A DNA stretch of 64,000 nucleotides from an uncultured Flavobacteriales bacterium (GCA_913046365.1 CAJWRM010000012.1:1-64000), one strand, 5' to 3'; counted from the stretch's first letter, positions 1 to 10,637 are shown. A program made the numbers and translations. The notes: generated by a model from the sequence alone, not told the origin.

Positions 1-264
1 GTACCTATGCATGCTGTGTTTGCAATTGTTATGGGGTATTATTTGGGTGTTCAGAGGAGTTTTGGTGTCAAAACTGCAGCCCTTCAAGGTTTGCTTCTCG
101 CTTCACTCTTACATGGTGTGTATGACTTTGTGCTCATTTATCCGGGGATTCATCCCGGACTCCAACTTCTTGGATTTTCGGCTTGTTTGTTTTTTGGTTT
201 TCGGTTTGCACGTAAAGCCATCAAGTTGCATCAAGAGTCTTCTCCTTTCAAGGATGTTGACTAG
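1..264 (+). CDS. PrsW-family intramembrane protease, C-terminal fragment (5' end outside window)
   Basis: Open frame from window start; HAVFAIVMGYYLG...LLHGVYDF membrane segments resemble the PrsW C-terminus. Confidence 0.6.
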   Translation, partial: VPMHAVFAIVMGYYLGVQRSFGVKTAALQGLLLASLLHGVYDFVLIYPGIHPGLQLLGFSACLFFGFRFARKAIKLHQESSPFKDVD

Positions 265-377
265 GTCAATTTGTAATAATTAATCAATGTTATTGATGAA
301 TATATGCTATCTTTAAGGTCTTATTTGTCAAGCATTGAACTTAAGATTTTTTGTTTGTTTAATTTGAATAAATTATT

Positions 378-551
378 ATGGAAAAAAGAACACTTTACCG
401 TATTTTGGGCTATTTTTTGATTGCTCTTGTGGTCGTTGTAACTGGCCGATATATCATTAAGTTGCCCATGATTATAAAGGTTTTGGCCCTTGCATTAAAT
501 GCCATAACAATCTATTATGCATACAATTATTTAATAAAAGAAAAAGAATAA
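378..551 (+). CDS. Small membrane protein (57 aa)
   Basis: ATG at 378, TAA at 549-551; MEKRTLYRILGYFLIALVVVVTGRYIIKLPMIIKVLALALNAITIYYAYNYLIKEKE; sits 1 bp before the next CDS. Confidence 0.6.
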   Translation: MEKRTLYRILGYFLIALVVVVTGRYIIKLPMIIKVLALALNAITIYYAYNYLIKEKE

Positions 552-552
552 A

Positions 553-1380
553 ATGAATTTAAAAAGTACATTGAAATCAATTGGTATTAGCGTCGCAAGT
601 CTAATTATATTAATCATTCTATTTATGTCTTGGATGGATGTTGATCCTGGCGAAGAAGGTTTTGCCTATCGGCCATACGGTGGTGGTGTTGATGTTGAAT
701 CTAGCTACACAGAGGGGACTTATTTTATTCCACCATGGAACGATATCATTACTTATAATATTTTGCAACAATCAAAGTCCTATGAGTCAACAGTCATGGA
801 TGTTAACGGAACGGATATCTCTGTTGAGGTTGCGGTAAATTTTTCAGTTAAAAAAGGTAATGCGGCTAAGTTACACCTTAAACATGGAATCGGTTATATT
901 CAATTTATAGATGATAAGGTAAAAGGGGCAATTAAAGATGTTGTAGGGCGGTATACCTATCAAGAAGTTTATTCATCCAAAAGAGAAGCTTTGGAAGGTG
1001 AAATCGAAGAGATCCTAGTCGCAGATTTCAAAGGAAACTTTCTTGTCTTTCACTATGTAGAGATCTCAGATGTGAATCTCCCTCAGAATATTGCAACCGA
1101 GATTACGAATAAAGAAACCCAGAAGCAAAAAAACCTGACAGCAGAACAAAAGAAACAGGAGCAGGAATATTTGGCAGCTGCCAAAATAGCAACAGCAAAA
1201 GGTGATTCTGCAAAAACAATAATTAGAGCGACTGCTGAAGCACAGTCTATCAAAATAAAGCAAGAACAATTAAAGAAATCTCCTCAGTATATTGAGTATT
1301 TAAAAGCTCAAAGATGGGACGGGAAAATGCCTCAGGTTGTCGGTTCTGGTGGAGGATTAATTATTGATCTAAAAAAATAA
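553..1380 (+). CDS. SPFH/band 7 (prohibitin-like) membrane protein
   Basis: N-terminal TM helix, PGEEGFAYRPYGGGVD, ISVEVAVNFSVKKG, C-terminal coiled coil rich in K/E/Q/A. Confidence 0.85.
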   Translation: MNLKSTLKSIGISVASLIILIILFMSWMDVDPGEEGFAYRPYGGGVDVESSYTEGTYFIPPWNDIITYNILQQSKSYESTVMDVNGTDISVEVAVNFSVKKGNAAKLHLKHGIGYIQFIDDKVKGAIKDVVGRYTYQEVYSSKREALEGEIEEILVADFKGNFLVFHYVEISDVNLPQNIATEITNKETQKQKNLTAEQKKQEQEYLAAAKIATAKGDSAKTIIRATAEAQSIKIKQEQLKKSPQYIEYLKAQRWDGKMPQVVGSGGGLIIDLKK

Positions 1381-1389
1381 GGTCAATAT

Positions 1390-1590
1390 TTGAAACAATT
1401 TGTTACTACCACTGGAAGAATTTTAGCTGTAATTTCCGGTATTCTTTTAGCTTTTGGGTTCCAAAAGCTATCTGGTCAATATTCGAGTCAGCTCGAAACC
1501 TTAAAGCATATGCCTTATGGTCATCTTTATGTTGTTCTTTTAATTGTTGGTGTATTCATGATCATGAAAGGGAATCGCATGTACCCTTAG
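1390..1590 (+). CDS. Small hypothetical membrane protein
   Basis: 66 aa ORF with two hydrophobic segments directly after the SPFH gene; TTG or later start uncertain. Confidence 0.45.
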   Translation: MKQFVTTTGRILAVISGILLAFGFQKLSGQYSSQLETLKHMPYGHLYVVLLIVGVFMIMKGNRMYP

Positions 1591-1607
1591 GATATATAGG
1601 AGATTGC

Positions 1608-3482
1608 TTATCTTATTTTAATCCATTCGTTATTAAATTGTATTTCTTCTTCCTCTTGTAAATAATCCAAATTCTTCATGATGAATTCCTCATTGAACCC
1701 TGTCTGATTCATTAAGGTCGCAATTGTGGATGGTTTGTTTAATAATTTGAGAATCAATTCTGAAGGTTCTTTATCTTCGTTTAGTTGCTTTACACACTTG
1801 TCGCAGTTACCACATTCTTCTCCTTTTTCTCCAAAATAGGATAGTAGCTTTTGGCTTCTGCAGTTCTCTTCGCCTAGAAATTGAATCACAGAGTCAATTT
1901 GAGCTTCATAATTCTTCTTTCGAATTCCATAGACACTAGGGTGAAGCAAAAAAGTATCGTTTTGGGCCCGTGCTCTTAAAAAAGTGATTGTTGGTTCTTT
2001 TGAGGCTTTTATAAAATCACACAAGCCAAAGTTGTTTAGCTGATCTAACTGTTTTTCAACATGTGTTTTACTCATTTTCAGCGTCTTTGATATTTTATTA
2101 ATATCTACATGTTTGTACACATCAAAAACACCAGGGAGTTTTCTTGTCAAATATGTTGTGAGCTTATTGAATGCAGGGTATTGTATTTCAAAGTTGTAAA
2201 GCTCAGTAATGCCAACAATTAGTTTTATTTTGGAAGGGTGGAATACGGATTCTGACAAGGATAAATCTCCATTGAGCTCTAGTATTTTAAGTCCATTATA
2301 AACGAGTATAGGAGGTAGCCTATGGTTGTTTGCAAAATCTTGAATATTAATTTCTACGACTTGGTCCTTGCCATCTCCATAAGCCACTTTGAAGTGCTGG
2401 AATAGCGTACTATATAGTTTTGATATTTTCCTTTTTTTTGGAAATCTAACTGAGATACTTTCTTTTAGTTTATTAAGGTCGTTTTCATTATACAATGCAA
2501 AACCAATTGCTTTTTCTTGATCTCTTCCGCATCGACCTACTTCTTGAAAGTATCCTTCGATAGAATCGCTTATTTCATAGTGGATGACATATCGAACATC
2601 GGCCTTGTCTATTCCCATTCCAAATGCATTTGTGGCAATGATGACCTTTTTTTGGTTCTGCATCCAGCTATTCATAGTGGATGTTCTGTCCTCGTTGTTC
2701 ATACCTCCGTGGTACATGGAACAGGATATTCCTTCGCTTGAGAGCATTGCATTTATCTCTCGTACACTTCGTCTCGTTTGGCAGTATATAATTCCCGAAC
2801 TATTCTTGAGGCTTTTACATAGCTCAAGCACACGCGCTTTTTTATAATTTGAATGAAATATGCGATATGCAATATTTGGTCTATGGAAGGAAGCTTGATG
2901 AAGTTTTACATTTTTGAGTCCAAGTTTATCAATAATGTCCGCTTGCGTTTTTTTGTTGGCTGTGGCTGTGAATGCTGCAAAAGGGACAGCGGGCTTTATT
3001 TCTCTAAGTTTAGATATTCGAACATATGATGGGCGAAAATCATGCCCCCATTGAGAAATACAGTGGGCCTCGTCAATTATAATTTGCGATACCTTCATAG
3101 CTTTGAAGCGTTCAATAAAGATTTGGGTCTCGAGTCGTTCGGGAGATAGGTATAAAAAATCATAGCTTCCGAAACGTGCATTATCCAAAGTAATGTCAAT
3201 TTCTCTATAGCTCATTCCGCTGTACAGTGCGGCAGCTTTTGCTCCATTTTTTGTAAGTTGTTCGACTTGGTCTTGCATTAAGGATATGAGTGGTGAAATG
3301 ACAATGGTTAAGCCGTCTTTCAAAATACCTGGTACTTGATAACAAATTGATTTACCCCCTCCTGTTGGAAGTAATGCGAATACATCCTTATCGGCACATA
3401 GGTCATCAATAATTATCTCTTGACCTGGTCTGAATGCCTCATGACCCCAAAATTTTTTTAGAATTTTTCGCGATGAATCCAT
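1608..3482 (-). CDS. recQ: RecQ family ATP-dependent DNA helicase
   Basis: LLPTGGGKSICYQVP, IIDEAHCISQWGHDFRPSY, QEVGRCGRD, C-terminal Cys cluster CGNCDKC. Confidence 0.92.
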   Translation of the reverse strand: MDSSRKILKKFWGHEAFRPGQEIIIDDLCADKDVFALLPTGGGKSICYQVPGILKDGLTIVISPLISLMQDQVEQLTKNGAKAAALYSGMSYREIDITLDNARFGSYDFLYLSPERLETQIFIERFKAMKVSQIIIDEAHCISQWGHDFRPSYVRISKLREIKPAVPFAAFTATANKKTQADIIDKLGLKNVKLHQASFHRPNIAYRIFHSNYKKARVLELCKSLKNSSGIIYCQTRRSVREINAMLSSEGISCSMYHGGMNNEDRTSTMNSWMQNQKKVIIATNAFGMGIDKADVRYVIHYEISDSIEGYFQEVGRCGRDQEKAIGFALYNENDLNKLKESISVRFPKKRKISKLYSTLFQHFKVAYGDGKDQVVEINIQDFANNHRLPPILVYNGLKILELNGDLSLSESVFHPSKIKLIVGITELYNFEIQYPAFNKLTTYLTRKLPGVFDVYKHVDINKISKTLKMSKTHVEKQLDQLNNFGLCDFIKASKEPTITFLRARAQNDTFLLHPSVYGIRKKNYEAQIDSVIQFLGEENCRSQKLLSYFGEKGEECGNCDKCVKQLNEDKEPSELILKLLNKPSTIATLMNQTGFNEEFIMKNLDYLQEEEEIQFNNEWIKIR

Positions 3483-3532
3483 TGATTAACTTGATTTTTT
3501 TTACTTAGGTATAATTTTTGCTCAGGTTTACC

Positions 3533-3563
3533 TTGAATAATCCGCATATTAAACGTACTTTTG
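3533..3563 (+). promoter_or_regulatory. Predicted Bacteroidetes-type promoter of ilvE
   Basis: TTG (3533-3535), 20 nt spacer, TACTTTTG (3556-3563), matching TTG-N17-23-TAnnTTTG; ATG at 3585. Confidence 0.55.
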
Positions 3564-3584
3564 TACCCCTTAAATCAACAATAT

Positions 3585-4655
3585 ATGTCAACAGATCTAT
3601 ATACTTTTCCTGTAACTAAGACCTCTGATTCAAAGATAAAATATTTTGATTGGGACCATCTTGATTTCGGAAAGAATTTCTCGGACCATATGTTTCTTAT
3701 GGAATATAAGGATGGTGAATGGGGGCAAGGAGAGATTCTTCCTTTCGCCAATTTAACCATGCATCCTGCAATGTCTGCCATTCATTATGGTCAATCAATC
3801 TTCGAAGGTTTAAAGGCAAATAGAACAGTGAATAATGAGGTAAGTGTTTTCAGACCGGACATGAACGCGAAAAGATTCAATGAATCTGCTGTGCGTATGT
3901 GTATGCCAACGATACCTGAGAATTTATTTGTAGAGGCGATTCGTCAGCTAGTTGCTTTAGATGCGGATTGGGTTACTTCTCGTGAAGGGCATTCGCTTTA
4001 TATTCGACCATTTATGTATGCTACAGATGAGCTTGTTGGTATTCGCCCGTCAAGAAGCTATAAGTTTTTAATTATTACAACACCTGTAGGGCATTATTAT
4101 TCAGAACCAGTTAATGTTAAAATTGAGAAGTCTTACACACGCGCGGCATCAGGCGGTGTAGGTGGTGCAAAGGCAGCTGGTAATTATGCAGCTTCGATGT
4201 ATCCTGCTTTGCAGGCGCAAAAAGAAGGTTACCACCAATTGGTTTGGACCGACGCGGCTGAGCATAAATATATTGAAGAGTCAGGTACAATGAATATTGT
4301 ATTTCAAATAGGAGATAAGCTTATTACCCCTGACGAGAGTCATGACACAATTTTAAGAGGAATCACAAAACGAAGTGTTTTTGAAATTGCTGAAAAATGG
4401 GGTGTAACGGTGGAAGAGAGGATGGTTACTGTTGCGGAGATTGTCGAAGCTGCGAGAAATGGCACTTTAAAAGATGCTTTTGGAGCCGGTACAGCTGCAA
4501 CAATTGCACCTATTGCTATGATTGGCTATGAGGATGAGAAATTCATGCTCCCCCCTGTTGAAGAACGTCTGCTATCAAACAAAATCAAAAAATACCTAGG
4601 TGATCTCAAAGTAGGGCGTATTGCCGATGAGTTTGGTTGGAATCTATTGGTGTAA
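3585..4655 (+). CDS. ilvE: Branched-chain amino acid aminotransferase
   Basis: HYGQSIFEGLKANR, GGVGGAKAAGNYAASMYP, EESGTMNIVFQ; start moved from 3561 because the track start overlaps the -7 box. Confidence 0.9.
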   Translation: MSTDLYTFPVTKTSDSKIKYFDWDHLDFGKNFSDHMFLMEYKDGEWGQGEILPFANLTMHPAMSAIHYGQSIFEGLKANRTVNNEVSVFRPDMNAKRFNESAVRMCMPTIPENLFVEAIRQLVALDADWVTSREGHSLYIRPFMYATDELVGIRPSRSYKFLIITTPVGHYYSEPVNVKIEKSYTRAASGGVGGAKAAGNYAASMYPALQAQKEGYHQLVWTDAAEHKYIEESGTMNIVFQIGDKLITPDESHDTILRGITKRSVFEIAEKWGVTVEERMVTVAEIVEAARNGTLKDAFGAGTAATIAPIAMIGYEDEKFMLPPVEERLLSNKIKKYLGDLKVGRIADEFGWNLLV

Positions 4656-4831
4656 ACCCATACTTTTGTGTTTGTCCTAACTGCTAAATTTATTCTATGA
4701 GAACATTCCTTCTATTCATATTTTTAATTTCGAGTATTTTTTCCAAGATGTTTTTGATGCTCGAATAAAGGAGTATAGAAATATTAATATATTAGTTAAT
4801 ATAGATCTCTACTGATATTGCAAAAAGTTAA

Positions 4832-5788
4832 TTACCTATTGAATTGGAGCTCCACAAACACTGGTAGATGATCAGAGTAACCACTTAAGTACTTACTACC
4901 TCCATATGTCCTGAATGGGACTTTATTTCCTTTATATTCTGTAATTAAATAATCGGGTGTGTAAATATTTCCTGATTCTGGTTTTATATTGAACTTATTG
5001 TTTTGAAAGCCTTCTGAAATCATGATGTGGTCAAGTATGTTCCATTCTCCTCTGTAGCAGTTTGTCCCTCCGTATTTATTCGATTTTTTTGTAATACAAG
5101 GCGTCATTGTTTCTTTGAGCTGCTCAACGGACCTGTTGCTTGGATAATCATTTAAATCACCCATAAGGATGATTTGTGTGTTTGGATCCTCCATAAGTAA
5201 TGAGTCAATAAACCGCTTTGCTTCAGTAGATGCTTTGATACGTTTTGGCGAACTTTTTTCTGTTCCACCACGTCTGCTTGGCCAATGATTAACCATAGCA
5301 AAAAAGACTTCTTTTTTATAGGAAAATTTTGCCCATACAATGTCTCTAGAGGTAGGTGTTTTTTGTTCCGGTAAATTAAAGCGAATAAAACCTTTGTCAA
5401 TTAAGTTCAGCTTTTTAGTATTGAATAGCATTCCGACATCGATTCCTCTGGCGTCAAGGCTATTGAAATGAACAGTGCTGTATTGCTTAAGCTTTTTGTT
5501 TCTTTTCAGAATATCATTCATTACAAACTCGTTTTCTATCTCACATAATCCAATAATCATAGGAGTTTTCAGTGCACATATGATTTCGTTAATTTGGCTT
5601 ATTTTAGTGTTGTATCGTTGTGAAGTCCATTGCTTGTTGCCTTTAGGAAGAAATTCTTCATCATTGTTCGGGCCGTTGATTGTATCAAATAGGTTTTCTA
5701 CATTATAAAAGGCTATACGCTCTGTCTTTTGTGCTTTGCAGCCAGTGAAAAGTAAAACAATAAAAATAGGTAGTAATGCTTTATTCAT
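4832..5788 (-). CDS. Endonuclease/exonuclease/phosphatase family lipoprotein
   Basis: MNKALLPIFIVLLFTGCKAQ lipobox; FYNVENLFDTINGPNNDEEFLP, GDLNDYPSNRS, SDHLPVFVEL. Confidence 0.85.
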   Translation of the reverse strand: MNKALLPIFIVLLFTGCKAQKTERIAFYNVENLFDTINGPNNDEEFLPKGNKQWTSQRYNTKISQINEIICALKTPMIIGLCEIENEFVMNDILKRNKKLKQYSTVHFNSLDARGIDVGMLFNTKKLNLIDKGFIRFNLPEQKTPTSRDIVWAKFSYKKEVFFAMVNHWPSRRGGTEKSSPKRIKASTEAKRFIDSLLMEDPNTQIILMGDLNDYPSNRSVEQLKETMTPCITKKSNKYGGTNCYRGEWNILDHIMISEGFQNNKFNIKPESGNIYTPDYLITEYKGNKVPFRTYGGSKYLSGYSDHLPVFVELQFNR

Positions 5789-5795
5789 GTCTTTA

Positions 5796-6740
5796 TTAAA
5801 ACTGTTCAAGTAAAGTGATTCTCTCTTCGATAGGAGGGTGGGTAGCAAATATACTTGCTATGCGCTTAATGAGTTTTATCTCAGAAATGAAACTCGGCGT
5901 TCTTTTTCCCGGGCCATTATCAATAAACATTTGTCTTACATCATTGTTTTTGAGGTTATCCAGTGATGAGTTTCCTGATATTTTTCGAAGTGCATTGGCG
6001 AGCCCTAGAGGGTTTTTGGTCATTTCAGCTGCGCCTGCATCAGCGAGGTACTCTCTCTTTCTGCTTAGGGAAAATTTCACAAAGATAGATAAGAGGTACA
6101 TTGATACTGAAACTAATAGGATTATGAGTGCAATAATGAAACCTCCTTTACCATCTTTTTTTCGTGAATTTCTTCTTCCGCCTCCATTTCTTATAACGGA
6201 TTCAAATATACCGGAGAAAATCCCAACAAAAATGATGCTTATGATTAAAAGTCGAACATCGTTATTTCTGATATGCATTAATTCATGCGCGATTACGCCT
6301 TCTAGTTCGTCATCGTCTAGTTTATCGATAATACCGCGGGTTAGCGTGACCGTATAATTCTTTTCGTTCAACCCGCTTGCATACGCGTTGAGCGCTGGTG
6401 ATTCAATAATACGAAGTATTGGCATTTTCATACCGACACTCATACAAAGGTTTTCTGTAAGGTTATAAACCCGCATATTTTCTTTTCGTTCAAGACTTTT
6501 AGAACCAGTAGCGTAGTTGATCATTCTGGAGTGACCTAAAAATCCAATGAGAAACCATGCGCCTGTGAACCCGAGTACGTATGGAGTTGCTGAAAGAAAA
6601 GCCTCGTTTGTGCTTCCTGGGCTTAAAAATATTAATACAATGTAAAGACCAGTGAGCAATATAGCAGGGAAAGCAAAAAGAAGGAGTATCGATTTCCTAT
6701 TGTTAGTCGTTATTTGCTGTTGTAGGCCAACGTATTTCAT
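5796..6740 (-). CDS. M48 family (HtpX-like) metallopeptidase
   Basis: GVIAHELMHIRNNDV (HExxH), SRKREYLADAGAAEMT, multiple TM helices. Confidence 0.9.
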   Translation of the reverse strand: MKYVGLQQQITTNNRKSILLLFAFPAILLTGLYIVLIFLSPGSTNEAFLSATPYVLGFTGAWFLIGFLGHSRMINYATGSKSLERKENMRVYNLTENLCMSVGMKMPILRIIESPALNAYASGLNEKNYTVTLTRGIIDKLDDDELEGVIAHELMHIRNNDVRLLIISIIFVGIFSGIFESVIRNGGGRRNSRKKDGKGGFIIALIILLVSVSMYLLSIFVKFSLSRKREYLADAGAAEMTKNPLGLANALRKISGNSSLDNLKNNDVRQMFIDNGPGKRTPSFISEIKLIKRIASIFATHPPIEERITLLEQF

Positions 6741-6743
6741 TTC

Positions 6744-7307
6744 TTAGAATTTAACCTCTGGCGCTTTGCTAAGGTCTTCTCTAGCTGTCTCGCCAAGATC
6801 AAACATGTCTTCACTTTTAAATCCAAACATGCTCGCAAACAATACATTCGGGAATTTTTGAACAGCGATATTTAGCTCTTTAGTCGCCGAATTGAAGAAT
6901 CTTCTGACTGCAGCCAGCTTGTTTTCTATATCAGATAACTCTTCTTGAAGCTGCATAAAGTTGCTACTCGCTTTAAGATCTGGATATGCCTCTACCTGGA
7001 TATTGAATCCACTGAGCGCTGAACTTAGCTGTTTTTCGGCTGAAATTTTATCCTTGATAGAAGAAGCCCCAATTGCTTTGTTACGCGCTTCTGTAATAGC
7101 GGATAAGGTACCTGCTTCATGTTCCATATACCCTTTGACTGAACCGATAAGCTGCGGTACAAGATCATGGCGCTGTTTGAGCTGAACATCAATGTCGGCA
7201 AATGCGTTTTCACGGTTGTTTTTTAATTTGACAAGTGTGTTGTAGATACTAATGATCATTAATACAAAAATTGCTACAACAACGAGGAGTATAACTAAAG
7301 GACCCAT
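6744..7307 (-). CDS. LemA family protein
   Basis: N-terminal TM, LVKLKNNRENAFADIDVQLKQRHDLVPQL, AYPDLKASSNFMQLQEELSDIENKLAAVRRFFN; adjacent to an M48 peptidase. Confidence 0.92.
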   Translation of the reverse strand: MGPLVILLVVVAIFVLMIISIYNTLVKLKNNRENAFADIDVQLKQRHDLVPQLIGSVKGYMEHEAGTLSAITEARNKAIGASSIKDKISAEKQLSSALSGFNIQVEAYPDLKASSNFMQLQEELSDIENKLAAVRRFFNSATKELNIAVQKFPNVLFASMFGFKSEDMFDLGETAREDLSKAPEVKF

Positions 7308-7475
7308 TTTTTTAGTGTTAATTATTTATAGTTGGCTTAAAGATAATTCTAAATCTTGAGTCATTTTGTTTATTAACAGAAATTAAGGTCCTAAAATTTT
7401 CCAATATAAAAGGGATGCATTATCTATGTTAACGAACTAGGCATTGTCCAAGAGTACGAATAATTTTATTTCAGC

Positions 7476-10058
7476 TTAGTCTTTTATTGATAGCTCCTCA
7501 ATTTTTCTCTCTAATACTTTAATTCGTTCATTCTGTGTATTAATAATAAGTTGTTGTTCTTGGATAGCTTTTACAATGACAGGAGTTATTTCATGATAAC
7601 TCATGCCTAAACGCTCCATAGGTACTAAATGAAATTCTCCTGGTCTATCTTCACTAATCGGTTCCCAATTGTGCGTTTGAACAACCTCTGGAAGCACCTG
7701 CTGAACTTCTTGAGCTATCAGACCCAATTTGATTTCTTTTTTATCAGTTTCGAGGGGAGTAATACCAATTGACTTTTTGTTCCATCTATACGAAACAGGT
7801 CTTAAAGCCAGGATTTCATTTAATCCATATTCTAATTCATTGATAGCCTCTTTTTCACGTTTGTCAGAGGTAATAATCGTACCATTAGTGGCAAATATAT
7901 CGTCCCACCTTAAACTGGAGGTGCCTAAATCACGAGTGTTATCAATTGAAGGAGCGAAATTATTATTGATCATAGTTATACCATCACCATCCAATAAATA
8001 CTCTATTGACCCAATCCCAACTGCTGTACCCGATACGGACCCGTTATCAAAATCAGCAACGTAATCGACCGTGGTGCCGTTTACAGTAGTGCCATTTTCT
8101 GAGTCCCCAAAAAGATCATTTCCAATTCGAACTATATCGTCAGCTGCATCAACAAAAAAAGCATAATCTCTATTATCTGAAGCTATTCTAAAATTGTGAT
8201 CATTGAAACCGTTTGGATTAAAGACTAAATCCCCGTCCCAATATCCATTTCCAACAAAGTAACCTGCCCACCCATTTTCATGAGTGTTTACGCCTTGTAC
8301 CGCGCGATTATTATCGCCTAAAGCGTTGAAATAACCACCGTAGTGAATACCCGTTCCTGAATTACTAACCAAACTGTAAACACCATAGATAGAACTCGTA
8401 TTGGTTGCTGCAGGTAGAATTAAGTTATAACTACCTCTTAGTGAACCATTTCCACCACTTATATTATTATAAGTGCCATACTTGGTTACATTTGCATCGT
8501 TCTGTATATCGTTATAAACCCCATATATATTACCTGATGCTGTTCCATTTTCGAATTTATTATAGAACCCATATTTTGCACCTGCAACATCAGGAAATTC
8601 ATTTCGTACTCCATATTTTTCTCCTCCAGAACCGGCATTTTCAAAATCGTTATAAACAGCATATTTTGCTCCAGAACCCGTATTGTCAAAATCGTTATAA
8701 ACAGCGTAAGAAGTGGCATTTCCTGAACCTGTCATTTGATTGTAATCACCATACATGTTGCCACTATGGTTTGCATCAGATTCCATTTCTTTATACTCAC
8801 CATAACGTTCACCATCGCTGTATTTTACCCTCGTGTACTCGCCATATAATGTAGATGTATTCGTTGGTGTTACCGCTTCAGTTAAGTTGTAAGATGCATA
8901 GTTTTCTATACTTACAGCTGTTCCAAAATGTCTTAAATAGTTATAAGAGGACCTATGTGAACCTATTCCGTAACTCTCGAGAAGATTAAAACTACCAATA
9001 CCGGACCCATTTGACTCAGTATTCATATAAGTAGTGTTCATAATTCCATAACGCGAACCAACTCCCTGTCCTTCTACCTTATTAAAAATCCCATATTTCC
9101 AGCTATTGGTTGTACTGGTGTTTTTATTATATATACCATAAGCGGTAGAGTTAGTAGAGCTCTCCATAAGGTTGTAATATCCGTAACTCGTGGTCGTATT
9201 GGTGTTGGGTAAGTTGGTATATAAACGGGCTAAATTACTTTGTGTACCAATCCCTACATTACCATCTGTAGTAATACGCATATTTTCACTATTGTTCGTG
9301 CGTATGATCAAATCTTGAGCATCTGTAGTGCCTATGAAATTATTTGTAGGGTCTGTCCCTGAATTGCCAAGCAAACCCCAGGCGTTTGTGTCACCATCTT
9401 CACCGTCTTCACCTTGAATACCTTGAACTCCTTGAGGACCTTGACCACCGGTTTCGCCTTGAATTCCTTGCTCACCTTGTAGACCTTGATCGCCTTGTGG
9501 ACCCTGATCGCCTTGTGGACCCTGATCGCCTTGTGGACCCTGATCGCCTTGTGGACCTTGATCGCCTTGTGGACCTTGATCGCCTTGTGCACCCTGTTCA
9601 CCTTGTGCACCCTGTTCACCTTGAATTCCTTGTTCTCCTTGTGGACCTTCACCGTTTCCGGATGTTTTTGCATATAAGGCATAGGGAACACTCATTAATT
9701 GAGAAGTGCCCATTATTGCATAACTTGTTCCTCCTGTTACATCAACAGCTGTTTCAATAAAGTAAGGTCCGTTCGCCCAATCTATCGTACTAAAATCATC
9801 TGTGCTTGTTCCTGTTCCTATTTCTAGGTTGACTAAACCATAGCCATTAGTGGTGGGGGCAAATGTTTCTTGGTATACTGCTGTGCCACCAATGGAGCCT
9901 TGTTGGATCGTGATTTGCATTCCAACCGCTTGGTCGGTCATTGGATTGCTTGAGGCATCTCTTACAACGGCTTGGTATTTAAAACTTTCTGGCGCTTGTC
10001 CAAGAGATGTGAATGTGATAGTTGCTATGGCAACAAGTGATAGTAGTGTTTTTTTCAT
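7476..10058 (-). CDS. Secreted collagen-like / YGxYN-repeat protein with C-terminal Peptidase_S74 (tail-fibre type) chaperone domain
   Basis: Signal peptide, (GXY)n region GPQGEQ...GDQGPQGDQ, about 20 YGxYN-type repeats, [29 protein letters not shown]...[17 protein letters not shown]. Confidence 0.85.
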   Translation of the reverse strand: MKKTLLSLVAIATITFTSLGQAPESFKYQAVVRDASSNPMTDQAVGMQITIQQGSIGGTAVYQETFAPTTNGYGLVNLEIGTGTSTDDFSTIDWANGPYFIETAVDVTGGTSYAIMGTSQLMSVPYALYAKTSGNGEGPQGEQGIQGEQGAQGEQGAQGDQGPQGDQGPQGDQGPQGDQGPQGDQGPQGDQGLQGEQGIQGETGGQGPQGVQGIQGEDGEDGDTNAWGLLGNSGTDPTNNFIGTTDAQDLIIRTNNSENMRITTDGNVGIGTQSNLARLYTNLPNTNTTTSYGYYNLMESSTNSTAYGIYNKNTSTTNSWKYGIFNKVEGQGVGSRYGIMNTTYMNTESNGSGIGSFNLLESYGIGSHRSSYNYLRHFGTAVSIENYASYNLTEAVTPTNTSTLYGEYTRVKYSDGERYGEYKEMESDANHSGNMYGDYNQMTGSGNATSYAVYNDFDNTGSGAKYAVYNDFENAGSGGEKYGVRNEFPDVAGAKYGFYNKFENGTASGNIYGVYNDIQNDANVTKYGTYNNISGGNGSLRGSYNLILPAATNTSSIYGVYSLVSNSGTGIHYGGYFNALGDNNRAVQGVNTHENGWAGYFVGNGYWDGDLVFNPNGFNDHNFRIASDNRDYAFFVDAADDIVRIGNDLFGDSENGTTVNGTTVDYVADFDNGSVSGTAVGIGSIEYLLDGDGITMINNNFAPSIDNTRDLGTSSLRWDDIFATNGTIITSDKREKEAINELEYGLNEILALRPVSYRWNKKSIGITPLETDKKEIKLGLIAQEVQQVLPEVVQTHNWEPISEDRPGEFHLVPMERLGMSYHEITPVIVKAIQEQQLIINTQNERIKVLERKIEELSIKD
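9480..9660 (-). repeat. In-frame tandem repeat, 18 bp unit (GDQGPQ), within the collagen-like domain
   Basis: Near-perfect repeats of gatcgccttgtggaccct; six GATCGCC occurrences at 18 bp spacing plus diverged flanking units. Confidence 0.9.
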
Positions 10059-10059
10059 A

Positions 10060-10521
10060 TTAATGAGTTTTAACCAGTTTAAATGTTTTTAACTTTTGAT
10101 TCTTAGAATTAAGAATCAGAGAATATTTTCCCGCTGCCAATTGACCAACTCGAATATGGGTTTCGTCTGCGGTAAGTTTATCCTGTAAAATCAATTTCCC
10201 CTTTGCATCATAAAGTGTATAAGTGACGTTCTCGAACGCACTTGTGCTAATGTTCAAAATCTTTGATGTTGGGTTTGGAAAAATAGTGGCTTCGTAGCCT
10301 GGTGCATGGTTCTCCAATCCTACAAAATTCCAATTGGTTTGATGAAAGCCCTGGGTTAGGGTGTTGATTCCATCGGATTCAGTGTTGATTATAATTTCTC
10401 CAATAGTAAAGTCGATCTGTGTACTTGTATTAGAGTATGAGTCACCTTGAGTGCTTACAATTTCCTGAGCCGATGTTATAATTGGGTTTAAAAAAAGAAG
10501 TAATATGATTCGTTTTTTCAT
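10060..10521 (-). CDS. T9SS type A sorting domain-containing small secreted protein
   Basis: Signal peptide; [16 protein letters not shown]...[13 protein letters not shown]...[23 protein letters not shown]. Confidence 0.85.
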   Translation of the reverse strand: MKKRIILLLFLNPIITSAQEIVSTQGDSYSNTSTQIDFTIGEIIINTESDGINTLTQGFHQTNWNFVGLENHAPGYEATIFPNPTSKILNISTSAFENVTYTLYDAKGKLILQDKLTADETHIRVGQLAAGKYSLILNSKNQKLKTFKLVKTH

Positions 10522-10595
10522 GTTATAAATATAAGATTATTAGTTGTTTATGTTTTATATCTGTGAGTTTTTTAACTACTATACTTATTAATTTT

Positions 10596-10627
10596 TAATC
10601 ATAAATAATGATTAATAACTAATCATT
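10596..10627. promoter_or_regulatory. Candidate operator: three alternating inverted half-sites upstream of dinB-dnaE
   Basis: TAATCAT(10596-10602)-aaata-ATGATTA(10608-10614)-ataac-TAATCATT(10620-10627); outer arms AATGATTA/TAATCATT are perfect. Confidence 0.6.
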
Positions 10628-10629
10628 GC

Positions 10630-10637
10630 TATATTTG
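10630..10637 (+). promoter_or_regulatory. Predicted -7 element of the dinB-dnaE operon
   Basis: TATATTTG matches TAnnTTTG; dinB ATG at 10692. No clear TTG -33 element. Confidence 0.5.

Noticed and set aside
3561-3584. N-terminal extension MYPLNQQY of ilvE
   Set aside because: Its TTG overlaps the predicted -7 element TACTTTTG; ATG at 3585 fits better.
5815-6357. Plus-strand 180 aa ORF opposite the M48 peptidase
   Set aside because: Antisense to a well-supported gene; no recognisable domain.
8405-8854. Plus-strand 149 aa His/Tyr-rich ORF
   Set aside because: Antisense of the YGxYN repeats; skewed composition is a by-product of the repeat.
9480-9660. Possible CRISPR array
   Set aside because: Units are 18 bp, contiguous without unique spacers, and in frame within a CDS.
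9332-9760. ORFs 9332-9691 (-), 9386-9760 (+) and 9486-9677 (+) with repeated HKAIK, RLVDPD and IALWTL
   Set aside because: Alternative frames of the 18 bp collagen repeat; the annotated 860 aa frame has coherent domains.
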